Shown in pieces: positions 56,517 through 64,000 of a DNA stretch of 64,000 bases. Made by a program: the position numbers and the translations under genes. Under the pieces are notes generated by a model, which saw only the letters and a list, made by a program, of their open reading frames with translations, was not told the DNA's origin and ran no database searches. Location of the stretch: contig NZ_CANMTQ010000011.1 of assembly GCF_947500835.1 (NCBI RefSeq), positions 62,001 through 126,000 of the forward strand, read 5' to 3'. Origin of the DNA: an uncultured Halomonas sp. (GTDB lineage: Bacteria > Pseudomonadota > Gammaproteobacteria > Pseudomonadales > Halomonadaceae). The first letter of the stretch is position 1; each line of letters starts with the position of its first letter.

Positions 56517-57884
56517 TCATCCATGCACGGCCTCGAGGGCGGCCAGCAATTTTTCATGAATACCGCCGAAGCCGCCGTTGGACATGATGACGATACGATC
56601 ATTGCGCCGGGCCTGGTCTGCCAGGGTTGCGACGAGCACATCGATATCATCGACTCGTTCAGCCGGCACCGGACTGGTCGAGAGCACGTCGTCCAGGGAC
56701 CAGTCGAGCCCCGGCGGTTGATACCACCAGACCGCATCCGCTGCGGCAACGCTTTGCGCTAGGCGGCCCTTGAGGGTGCCTAGGCGCATGGTATTGGAGC
56801 GCGGCTCGATCACCGCCAGCAAGCGCCCGGAAGTGGTCGCTGCGCGCAATCCTTCGAGGGTGCCGGCAATCGCCGTCGGGTGATGGGCGAAGTCGTCGAT
56901 GACCTGAATCCCACCGATCTCACCGCGCACCTCCTGGCGACGGCGCGGGGTTTCGAAGCGCGAAAGCGCTGCACAACCCCGAGCCAGATCAACACCACAG
57001 GCCGCCGCGGCCGCCAAAGCACCCAGCGCGTTGCGCGCATTGTGCTCGCCGGTCATCGCCCAATCGACGACGGCATCCTCGCCGGCATGAATGACGCGAA
57101 ACCGGCTGGCGTCCTCACGCTCCAGGATTAGCTGCCAGGGGCTTTCATCCTGGCGACCGAAATGCTCGACCGGGCTCCAGCACCCCATTTCGAGCACCCG
57201 GGCCAGCGCTGGCTCGCCATCCGCTACCAGCAGACGTCCTTTCGAGGGCACGGTGCGCACCAGGTGATGAAACTGGCGTTCGATCGCCGCCAGATCCGGA
57301 AAGATATCCGCATGATCGAACTCGAGATTATTGAGCACCGCCACGTCGGGGCGGTAGTGCACGAACTTCGAGCGCTTGTCGAAAAAGGCGGTGTCGTACT
57401 CATCCGCTTCCACCACGAAAGGCCCTTCAACGTCACCCAAGCGGGCCGAGACGCCGAAATTGCGCGGCACGCCACCAATCAGAAAGCCCGGCGCCTGGCC
57501 GGCGCTTTCGAGCAGCCAGGCCAACAGACTGGCGGTGGTGGTCTTGCCATGGGTACCCGCCACAGCGATGACACGACGCCCGGGCAACACATGCTCGGCA
57601 AGCCATTGCGGCCCGGAGGTATAAGGCAGCTTGGCATCGAGCAGTGCCTCGACTTCCGCATTACCCCGCGACATTGCATTGCCGACCACGACGAGATCGG
57701 GACTCGGGATGAGATTCTCGGCGGAGTAACCGTCGCAGAGTCGAATACCCGCCTCTTCGAGCTGGGTGCTCATGGGCGGGTAGACATTGGCATCCGAGCC
57801 GCTGACGTGATGGCCCAGTTCTCGGGCCAATAGCGCCAGGCTGCCCATGAAAGTGCCGCAGATACCCAGAATGTGGATGTGCAT
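56517..57884 (-). CDS. mpl: UDP-N-acetylmuramate:L-alanyl-gamma-D-glutamyl-meso-diaminopimelate ligase
   Basis: A 455-residue Mur-type ligase for murein tripeptide recycling. The nucleotide loop [19 protein letters not shown], the [21 protein letters not shown] opening, [12 protein letters not shown], and DFAHHPTAI are diagnostic for Mpl rather than MurC. It is divergent from the phosphofructokinase gene. Confidence 0.95.
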   Translation of the reverse strand: MHIHILGICGTFMGSLALLARELGHHVSGSDANVYPPMSTQLEEAGIRLCDGYSAENLIPSPDLVVVGNAMSRGNAEVEALLDAKLPYTSGPQWLAEHVLPGRRVIAVAGTHGKTTTASLLAWLLESAGQAPGFLIGGVPRNFGVSARLGDVEGPFVVEADEYDTAFFDKRSKFVHYRPDVAVLNNLEFDHADIFPDLAAIERQFHHLVRTVPSKGRLLVADGEPALARVLEMGCWSPVEHFGRQDESPWQLILEREDASRFRVIHAGEDAVVDWAMTGEHNARNALGALAAAAACGVDLARGCAALSRFETPRRRQEVRGEIGGIQVIDDFAHHPTAIAGTLEGLRAATTSGRLLAVIEPRSNTMRLGTLKGRLAQSVAAADAVWWYQPPGLDWSLDDVLSTSPVPAERVDDIDVLVATLADQARRNDRIVIMSNGGFGGIHEKLLAALEAVHG

Positions 57885-58090
57885 CTTGTCCCCAGGCGTT
57901 CAAGTGGCTCGATAAAGGTGTCGAGCCGATAAAACAGACGAAAGTTGTACCAGCGCGTGAGCCTAGCATGGCCCCCTATCACTCGCTAGACATCAACAGG
58001 ATCATCCCATCGGCACCGTGCAGGCGGGAATGCTTTCGACTATGATAGCCGTCGATTTCTCAGCATAAATTCAGGAGCAGAGGAAGCCCC

Positions 58091-59347
58091 ATGGCTCAGC
58101 AAAATGCTTTCTACGCCCAGTCTGGCGGCGTCACCGCGGTAATCAACGCCAGCGCTTGCGGCGTCGCCGAGGCGTGTCGCGACTCGGATCAAATTGGCAA
58201 GCTCTATGCCGGACACAACGGCATCATCGGCGCCCTCACGGAGGATCTGATCGATGTTTCCCAGGAGTCTGATGAGGCCATCACAGCGCTGCGTCATACC
58301 CCAGGCGGGGCTTTTGGCTCCTGCCGCTACAAGCTCAAGGACATCGAAAGCCATCGCGCCCAGTACGAGCGGCTGATCGAGGTCTTCAAGGCCCATGATA
58401 TCGGTTACTTCTTTTACAACGGCGGTGGCGACAGTGCGGATACCTGTCTCAAGGTCTCCCAGCTTTCAGAAAAGCTCGGCTATCCTTTGACCGCCATTCA
58501 CGTGCCAAAGACGGTGGACAACGACCTGCCCATCACCGACAACTCTCCAGGCTTTGGCAGCGTGGCCAAGTATATCGCCACCTCGACTCTCGAAGCGTCG
58601 CTGGACATCGCCTCGATGTGCGCCACATCCACCAAGGTATTCATACTCGAAGTCATGGGTCGTCATGCGGGCTGGATCGCCGCTGCCGGAGCGCTGGCCG
58701 GTAAAGGTGAAGGCGAGCCGCCTCATCTGGTGATTTTTCCGGAAATCGCTTTCAATCGTGAAGCGGTGATGGCCCGAGTCGAGGAATCCGTCACGCGCTA
58801 TGGCTATTGCGTGATCGTGGTATCCGAAGGGGCGCGCTACGAGGATGGTACCTTCCTGGCGGATGCAGGCAATACGGATGCCTTTGGTCATCGTCAGCTC
58901 GGCGGCGTAGCGCCAACCCTGGCGGGCATGGTCAAGCAGGATCTGGGCTACAAGTATCATTGGGCGGTGGCGGACTATCTGCAACGTGCCGCACGTCACC
59001 TCGCCTCGAAGACCGACGTTGAACAGGCCTATGCAGTGGGCCAGAAGGCGGTCGAGCTTGCGCTTGCCGGCCAAAACGCCATGATGCCGGCGATCAAGCG
59101 CGTCAGCGAAGATCCCTATGAATGGCGCATCGAACCTGCGCCGTTGGCAGAAGTGGCCAATCAGGAAAAATTCATGCCTCGGGACTTCATCCGAGAGGAT
59201 GGCTTCGGCATCACCGAAACCTGCCGGCGCTACTTGCTACCCCTGATTCAAGGCGAGGATTTTCCGCCTTTCGACGATGGCCTGCCTCGTGTGGCCAAGT
59301 TGAAGTTGGCGAAAGTGGAACGGAAGTTGCCAGAGTTCACGCTTTGA
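58091..59347 (+). CDS. pfp: PPi-dependent 6-phosphofructokinase
   Basis: A 418-residue phosphofructokinase. The sequence FYNGGGDSADTCLKVSQL holds the GGDDS-type loop with Asp replacing the glycine used by ATP-dependent enzymes, VPKTVDNDLPITD carries the catalytic aspartate, and MGRHAGWIAAAGAL follows. These point to PPi as phosphate donor. A terminator follows at 59373. Halomonads commonly use a PPi enzyme in place of PfkA. Confidence 0.92.
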   Translation: MAQQNAFYAQSGGVTAVINASACGVAEACRDSDQIGKLYAGHNGIIGALTEDLIDVSQESDEAITALRHTPGGAFGSCRYKLKDIESHRAQYERLIEVFKAHDIGYFFYNGGGDSADTCLKVSQLSEKLGYPLTAIHVPKTVDNDLPITDNSPGFGSVAKYIATSTLEASLDIASMCATSTKVFILEVMGRHAGWIAAAGALAGKGEGEPPHLVIFPEIAFNREAVMARVEESVTRYGYCVIVVSEGARYEDGTFLADAGNTDAFGHRQLGGVAPTLAGMVKQDLGYKYHWAVADYLQRAARHLASKTDVEQAYAVGQKAVELALAGQNAMMPAIKRVSEDPYEWRIEPAPLAEVANQEKFMPRDFIREDGFGITETCRRYLLPLIQGEDFPPFDDGLPRVAKLKLAKVERKLPEFTL

Positions 59348-59372
59348 ACAACGCTGTCCGCTGATCGGATTC

Positions 59373-59402
59373 GACGCCCCGTTTTCGGGGCGTCTTGGTT
59401 TT
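59373..59402. terminator. Terminator between pfp and the kinase-phosphatase gene
   Basis: A 9-bp perfect stem, GACGCCCCG with CGGGGCGTC (59373-59381, 59386-59394), is followed by TTGGTTTT. It separates two converging genes. Confidence 0.85.
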
Positions 59403-59405
59403 GCC

Positions 59406-61163
59406 CTACATCCAGAGCCAGGACAGCACTAACAACAGCAATAAAACGCCGGCAATCCCCTGCCAAAGCTTGACGGGCTCCCAACGCATTAGAGGACGCG
59501 GCAAAGATTTGGTCGTTGTGTTGCACGGATCGCGCAATGAGCAGCTGAACTCGGAAAGCCGTCGAAAACGCAGCGTGCGTTGGGGATCGAGAGCACGGCG
59601 CAGGGCGTCGTCAAGCTCCTGTGAGATTCGGGGATTTCGAGCTCGCGCGCTTCGATAAACCATCCGCTCCAACTCGGTATGACTGCGCAACTGGTGGGGT
59701 TTAAGCGCGTAGGGTAAATCCTGGATCAGCAACCAATAGATCGTCGAGGCCAGCGCATATTGATCGCTGCGGCGCCCGACATCGATATCCAGTGCATACT
59801 CCGGCGCGCTATGCTCATTGAGCCCGACCTGTCGCGCCAGCTCCTGAGCACTCTTGTGACCATCCCCCTCGCGCCGATGACAAGCACTGAAATCCGCCAG
59901 TACAACTTGATCCTGAGTATCGATGAGAATGCTATCCGGATGAATTTGCTGGTGCAGTATTTCTCTACGATGCAGTGCCTGCACCCCTTTGACGAGTTGC
60001 CGGGCAATATCCAGTCGCTGGCCCAAGCTCGCCTGAGGATGGCGCTGGCACCAGCTGCTTAACGTATCGCCTTCCACACATGCCATCAGATAGTAGAGAT
60101 AGCGCCTTGGACGCGTGCGTGCCATGACCTTGACCACGAAAGGCGAATGGACCCACTCGACTACCCATTGCTGTAACAGAAAATGCTCGAGATAGGCATT
60201 GCGGCTGGAAAGCTCCGGACTCGGCGCCTTCAGCACCATCTCCCGTTGGTTGCGCGCATCGCGTACACGATAGGTTCGACTCTGAGCATTACGGGCCAGC
60301 ACGGCTTCTACCACGAACCCATCGAGATGATCGCCTACAGCGCACTCCGGCGGCACCGGTAATCGGCTATGAAGCCGCTGAAAATGCTCAGCACCTTCCT
60401 CAGGTAAATGGTCAATGCGCACGAGTTGAAAGCAGAATTGGCCTGATCCATAACCTCGTTCCGCGGCGCGTATCTGAGCAGCCTCGGCAAGCCGTTCGCA
60501 GGCTGCATCCAGATCGCTGACATCGATGCGAATCAACTGCATGTAATCCGTGGGCATCAATGTGCCCCCAACCGCCCGGGTCGTGAACAGGAAAAGATCG
60601 CCCTGCTTGAGGTCAAGGCAGCGGTAATCGATATCGAGCCGGCCATCCATCCCCAAAGCTCGGGTAGGATAGCGATAGCCGCCTAGCTCAGTGACATGAT
60701 CACGACTGAGCTGCTCGAATTCGGCCCCGCGCAGACGAAATACCAGGGTGTCGCCTATGTGAAATAGATGACCCGCGGCGCCGTGCAATACCAGCGCCGA
60801 CAATGAGCTGACGTAGCTGCCTTCCGCTACGTGGCGACTTTGACTGTGACTCCAGCTATTTAGCGCTTGCAGTACTCGCGTCACCGAGGTCTTGATATCC
60901 CAATGCGCCGGCGTCGAATAATAATCCGCAAGAAAAGCGCGCAAACTGAGATCGCCGGCCTGCTTGGCAATGACATTGTGCGAGGTGGAGTCACCTATCA
61001 ATGCACAGGCGCCTTTGCTATACAAGGTGGCGCCCTTCGGCAGATTCACCGCCATTGAGCTACGATGATGACGGTGTTCAGGTGCTACGAAGGCCTGGCC
61101 ATAACTCAAAGACAAGCCGTACTTGGCCAAGACATCTCTCCTCGGATCATTGTGCGCCGCCAT
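59406..61163 (-). CDS. PP2C phosphatase-kinase fusion with degenerate active sites, tail-anchored
   Basis: A 585-residue protein from the ATG at 61163. Residues 15-250 follow the PP2C fold: GDST at 57-60 stands where active enzymes have [14 protein letters not shown] (135-145) keeps one aspartate, and [10 protein letters not shown] has TTRA where SDG is expected. Residues 275-545 follow a protein kinase: K312 is kept, but the catalytic loop reads HQQIHPDS (404-411; no HRD Asp or Asn) and the DFG motif is DFS (424-426). A single C-terminal hydrophobic segment anchors it with the domains in the cytoplasm. It converges on pfp. Confidence 0.8.
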   Translation of the reverse strand: MAAHNDPRRDVLAKYGLSLSYGQAFVAPEHRHHRSSMAVNLPKGATLYSKGACALIGDSTSHNVIAKQAGDLSLRAFLADYYSTPAHWDIKTSVTRVLQALNSWSHSQSRHVAEGSYVSSLSALVLHGAAGHLFHIGDTLVFRLRGAEFEQLSRDHVTELGGYRYPTRALGMDGRLDIDYRCLDLKQGDLFLFTTRAVGGTLMPTDYMQLIRIDVSDLDAACERLAEAAQIRAAERGYGSGQFCFQLVRIDHLPEEGAEHFQRLHSRLPVPPECAVGDHLDGFVVEAVLARNAQSRTYRVRDARNQREMVLKAPSPELSSRNAYLEHFLLQQWVVEWVHSPFVVKVMARTRPRRYLYYLMACVEGDTLSSWCQRHPQASLGQRLDIARQLVKGVQALHRREILHQQIHPDSILIDTQDQVVLADFSACHRREGDGHKSAQELARQVGLNEHSAPEYALDIDVGRRSDQYALASTIYWLLIQDLPYALKPHQLRSHTELERMVYRSARARNPRISQELDDALRRALDPQRTLRFRRLSEFSCSLRDPCNTTTKSLPRPLMRWEPVKLWQGIAGVLLLLLVLSWLWM

Positions 61164-61313
61164 GATACACCTCGTATCGTGGCAAGACCGGTAGACCAAT
61201 GGTGGATAACGACGTTTGGTCTAAACCTGACTGGATTGGCAATCCCTAACGTCAGTTCGTATAATTCAGCGAATTTTTTGCCTCCTCTATACAGCCAACC
61301 GCAAGGACTCGAC

Positions 61314-61844
61314 ATGAGCTACAGCAAGATTCCCACAGGCAAGGAGCTTCCACATGACATCTACGTCGTGATCGAAATTCCGGCCAATCACGCGCCGATC
61401 AAGTACGAGATCGACAAGGAAATGGATGCGCTGCTGGTGGATCGATTCATGACCACCCCCATGTTCTACCCAGCCAACTATGGTTTTATCACCAACACCC
61501 TGGCGGATGACGGTGACCCCTTGGACGCTTTGGTGGTTACGCCCTACCCGATCCAAGCTGGCTGCGTTATTCGCTCCCGCCCGGTGGGCATTCTCAACAT
61601 GAGCGATGAAGCTGGTGAAGATGCCAAGTTGATCTGCGTGCCCCACAGCAAGCTGGCGCCGGTCTATGACAATGTGAAGGACGTCACTGATCTACCTGAG
61701 CTGCTACGCCAGCAGATCGCTCACTTCTTCGAGAACTACAAGGATCTCGACAAAGGCAAATGGGTCAAGATCGATTCCTGGGATGGTGTCGAGGCCGCAC
61801 ACGCGGCGATCGAGAAATCCGTTGCTGCCTTCGGCAAAGAGTAA
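61314..61844 (+). CDS. ppa: Inorganic pyrophosphatase
   Basis: A 176-residue family I soluble pyrophosphatase. The signature [10 protein letters not shown] (with three catalytic aspartates) is visible, along with [15 protein letters not shown] and [14 protein letters not shown]. The start is the ATG at 61314 after AAGGA; the frame is open further upstream to 61065 but that is not coding. It lies near a PPi-dependent phosphofructokinase, which competes for the same metabolite. Confidence 0.96.
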   Translation: MSYSKIPTGKELPHDIYVVIEIPANHAPIKYEIDKEMDALLVDRFMTTPMFYPANYGFITNTLADDGDPLDALVVTPYPIQAGCVIRSRPVGILNMSDEAGEDAKLICVPHSKLAPVYDNVKDVTDLPELLRQQIAHFFENYKDLDKGKWVKIDSWDGVEAAHAAIEKSVAAFGKE

Positions 61845-61885
61845 CGACCGGGCCCAGGCCCACTGATTCTTGCCGCTGCAAACAC

Positions 61886-61909
61886 AAGGCCGTCCAGAAG
61901 GACGGCCTT
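61886..61909. terminator. Bidirectional terminator between ppa and DUF2333
   Basis: A 10-bp perfect stem, AAGGCCGTCC with GGACGGCCTT, closes a 4-base AGAA loop. It separates two converging genes. Confidence 0.85.
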
Positions 61910-61935
61910 GTTCGTTTACTGTCATGTTCACTTTT

Positions 61936-63108
61936 TTACCGTGTAGCAGCCTCGATAGCAGCTTGCACTGCCGGCTCACTAAGCCGCCTCTCAAGTTCAC
62001 CGTCCTGGATGGAGGCCGGAGTCGCCCGGGTAATATCGGCTGCATCGCTCGGACTGGTATCATCTTGAGCTGGCTCGGAGCTATCGTTTTGAGGCTCAAC
62101 CCTGGTTGGTGGCTCGACCTCTATCCCTTCGACGCTTTGGGCAAGCGTTTCCGTAAGCTTTGCAGCGTTTTGAATATAGTTCGCCAATAACAGCGAGTGG
62201 TTGGCAAACATTCCGAAACCGGTTCCGTTGAGTATCACAGGACTCCACAAGCGGCGCTGAGCCAACTTGAGCTCTGCAATCAAACGACCAAGGGCTTCTT
62301 CACCGCCGGCTTTGGCAATCACGTCGGCGTAATCCTGCTCTACTGCCTGTAAATAGTGCAGCAGGGCCCAAGTCTCCCCTCGAGCGACAAAGAACGTATT
62401 GTCAATTTGGAGCCAAGGAGTAGCGTCGGGCAATTCGCTTTCATCGACCCCCAGTTCACGCAATGCCTCAGGATCATCGACGCTAGCCGACAAGCGACGG
62501 GTCAGCTCATCGAGCGCTTTACCGGCATCGCGCAACCACTGCGCCAGGGCATCGCCATTATCGGCAAAACCCGACATCCCCGGGTTGTTGAAGCTCAACA
62601 AATAGCCATGAAGCGTGATGAGCGCACGCCGGTAAGGCTCTTCTGCACCCGGGAAGAGCCAGTCACGGCTATCGCTGTCGAGTGCATCTGCAGCGTCGTT
62701 CAACAACGAGGTATCACCATCGCCAAATGAGGGGAGCGCTCGGGTCAAAAGCCGTGCCTGAGAAAGCACCCCATACTCCCAGCTTGGCATATTGTCCAGC
62801 CACACTCCGGGGGGCAGCTTGTCGTTGCGTATATAGCCCCCGGGCTTTTCCAGCAATGTTTCGATTGTTGTGTTCAGTGTCGCCGTCATCACCGTGCCAC
62901 GCGCGCCGGGCTCTTTCGGCTGCTCGCGCTGTTCGAGCACTGCTTGCGTGACATCGAAATCATCTGGTCGCTGACTCCACCAGATGCCGAGTCCCATACA
63001 GATCACGAGGTAGAGCACCAGGAGTATCAATAATGGCTTCCATATCCAACCATACTCGGGGCGTTCGAGCACATCGGTACGGTATTTACGCTTGCGAAAG
63101 ATTGCCAT
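61936..63108 (-). CDS. DUF2333 family protein
   Basis: A 390-residue protein with one transmembrane segment (about residues 24-46) after a basic N-terminus, then a large periplasmic region. Conserved-looking blocks include GGYIRNDKLPPGVWLDNMPS, WLFPGAEEPYRRAL and DNTFFVARGETWALLHYLQA. These identify DUF2333, a gammaproteobacterial family of unknown function. The C-terminal 60 residues are low-complexity Asp/Ser/Pro/Glu and probably disordered. Confidence 0.85.
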   Translation of the reverse strand: MAIFRKRKYRTDVLERPEYGWIWKPLLILLVLYLVICMGLGIWWSQRPDDFDVTQAVLEQREQPKEPGARGTVMTATLNTTIETLLEKPGGYIRNDKLPPGVWLDNMPSWEYGVLSQARLLTRALPSFGDGDTSLLNDAADALDSDSRDWLFPGAEEPYRRALITLHGYLLSFNNPGMSGFADNGDALAQWLRDAGKALDELTRRLSASVDDPEALRELGVDESELPDATPWLQIDNTFFVARGETWALLHYLQAVEQDYADVIAKAGGEEALGRLIAELKLAQRRLWSPVILNGTGFGMFANHSLLLANYIQNAAKLTETLAQSVEGIEVEPPTRVEPQNDSSEPAQDDTSPSDAADITRATPASIQDGELERRLSEPAVQAAIEAATR

Positions 63109-63400
63109 GTTCGCGACGTCCTCTGTGTGACGATTGATGAGTAATTCCTTGCCAAGCGTATCCTATCATGAGGCTTTCAGAGTCATTGATATCCTGCAAC
63201 GATAGTTGCTTGCCATGCCGTGACAAACACTGTTCGGAAACATTGCATGTACCATGTGTTGCGCGACTAGACAAATGGATCCTTTTTCGTCACACTCCGC
63301 CATCGTTGGCTTATTTGGCGCCTAAGTGCGTCGACTTGCAGAATTCTGCCGCCATCTCGACAGATATAGAAAAGGTTAACAGCGTCATTCAAGGACTCCC

Positions 63401-63850
63401 ATGGCCCGAATTCTGGTACTCAACGGTCCTAACCTGAACCTGCTGGGCACACGCGAGCCTCATGTCTACGGCAGCGTTACTTTGGATGAAATTCGCTTGC
63501 GCATGACCGCACGCGCCCTCGATAAAGGCCATCAACTCGACTGGCTGCAGTCCAATGCAGAACACGAACTGATCGAGCGTATCCACGCTGCGCGAAATGA
63601 TGCCACAGACTTCATTCTGATCAATCCAGCTGCTTTCACTCATACCAGTGTAGCGCTGCGCGATGCGTTGACTGCCGTGGCGCTACCTTTTATTGAGCTG
63701 CATCTGTCCAATGTGCACGCCCGAGAATCCTTTCGTGCCCATTCTTATTTCTCCGATGTGGCCGAAGGCGTCATTTCCGGCTTCGGTGCCGACAGCTACG
63801 AACTGGCATTGAGTGCCGCGCTGCTCCGCCTGGCCTCCTCCACATCCTGA
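63401..63850 (+). CDS. aroQ: 3-dehydroquinate dehydratase, type II
   Basis: A 149-residue enzyme of the shikimate pathway. The opening [20 protein letters not shown] contains the catalytic region (Asn, Arg and Tyr), [17 protein letters not shown] follows, and [12 protein letters not shown] (the catalytic His and Glu-Arg region) completes it. It is directly upstream of accB, the common aroQ-accB-accC arrangement, 37 bases apart. Confidence 0.96.
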   Translation: MARILVLNGPNLNLLGTREPHVYGSVTLDEIRLRMTARALDKGHQLDWLQSNAEHELIERIHAARNDATDFILINPAAFTHTSVALRDALTAVALPFIELHLSNVHARESFRAHSYFSDVAEGVISGFGADSYELALSAALLRLASSTS

Positions 63851-63887
63851 ACCATTCCACTGCTTTTCATTCTCAAGAGACATCATC

Positions 63888-64000
63888 ATGGATATCCGCA
63901 AGGTCAAGAGACTGATCGAACTGCTCGAAGAATCCGATATCAGCGAAATCGAGATACAGGAAGGCGAAGAATCGGTACGCATCAGCCGGCATAACCAGGG
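63888..64000 (+). CDS. accB: Biotin carboxyl carrier protein of acetyl-CoA carboxylase, 5' part only
   Basis: The ATG at 63888 opens [17 protein letters not shown], followed by [16 protein letters not shown], the typical N-terminus of AccB. The frame is open to the window end (37 residues); the biotinyl domain lies outside. It follows aroQ and is presumably followed by accC. Confidence 0.93.
   Translation, partial: MDIRKVKRLIELLEESDISEIEIQEGEESVRISRHNQ

Noticed and set aside
61065..61313. N-terminal extension of pyrophosphatase
   Set aside because: The known protein begins at [10 protein letters not shown]; the upstream part overlaps the kinase-phosphatase gene antisense.

Overview
The window looks like a chromosomal segment of a halophilic gammaproteobacterium of the Halomonadaceae (Halomonas or a close relative). 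The main evidence is ectoine hydroxylase (ectD), a PPi-dependent phosphofructokinase, a DUF3141 PHA-synthase-like protein, TRAP transport, and gene orders shared with Pseudomonas and Halomonas (nrdR-ribD ... ribH-nusB-thiL-pgpA; proA-nadD-rsfS-rlmH-mrdA-rodA-mltB-rlpA-dacA-ybeD-lipB-lipA). No rRNA, tRNA, CRISPR array, prophage or complete insertion sequence was recognised. The species assignment is inference; no search was run.

Layout. 1-2660: a truncated Gfo/Idh/MocA oxidoreductase, a 36-codon small ORF, and an AT-richer patch with a phosphoribosyltransferase-HAD fusion and 0.5 kb of non-coding DNA. 2661-11977 (minus strand): a second-type Lon protease, a DUF945 protein, then the run nrdR-ribD-ribBA-ribH-nusB-thiL-pgpA for riboflavin and thiamine cofactors and phospholipid. 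12010-12152: a MITE-like element. 12259-18880: GlsB, gluconokinase, and a sugar-acid catabolic operon (GntR regulator, TRAP dctP-dctQ-dctM, KDPGal aldolase, KDGal kinase) carrying a four-unit REP-type array between dctP and dctQ. 18997-25063: small DUF genes, a DUF4214/M14 peptidase, a ferritin-like protein, a YbiT-type ABC-F ATPase and ectD. 25207-30586: a branched-chain 2-oxoacid dehydrogenase operon (E1 alpha, E1 beta, E2) followed within 8 bp by a Hanks-type kinase. 30829-40451: NYN nuclease-like protein, dbpA, topA with two small genes, the DUF3141 protein, and two DUF533-type proteins.

40584-51887 is one long minus-strand gene block running proA, nadD, rsfS, rlmH, mrdA, rodA, mltB, rlpA, dacA, ybeD, lipB, lipA. 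It couples NAD and proline synthesis, ribosome silencing, the rod-shape wall machinery and lipoate synthesis. 52033-55246 is a plus-strand operon of two membrane proteins with degenerate GGDEF-like domains and a DedA-PAP2 fusion. 55243-64000 holds LysE, ubiX, mpl, PPi-phosphofructokinase, a degenerate PP2C-kinase fusion, pyrophosphatase, DUF2333, aroQ and the start of accB.

Points most worth a second look: (i) the Ser/Thr kinase translationally adjacent to the 2-oxoacid dehydrogenase, whose E1 alpha keeps the serine loop phosphorylated in the mammalian complex; (ii) the paired degenerate GGDEF proteins with a DedA-PAP2 lipid enzyme; (iii) a tail-anchored phosphatase-kinase fusion with both active sites eroded; (iv) a REP array inside a transporter operon at the point where a highly expressed binding protein must be separated from its permeases; (v) a PRTase-HAD fusion lacking the HAD nucleophile; (vi) loss of ribE from its usual slot beside a RibBA with a dead GTP-cyclohydrolase half.
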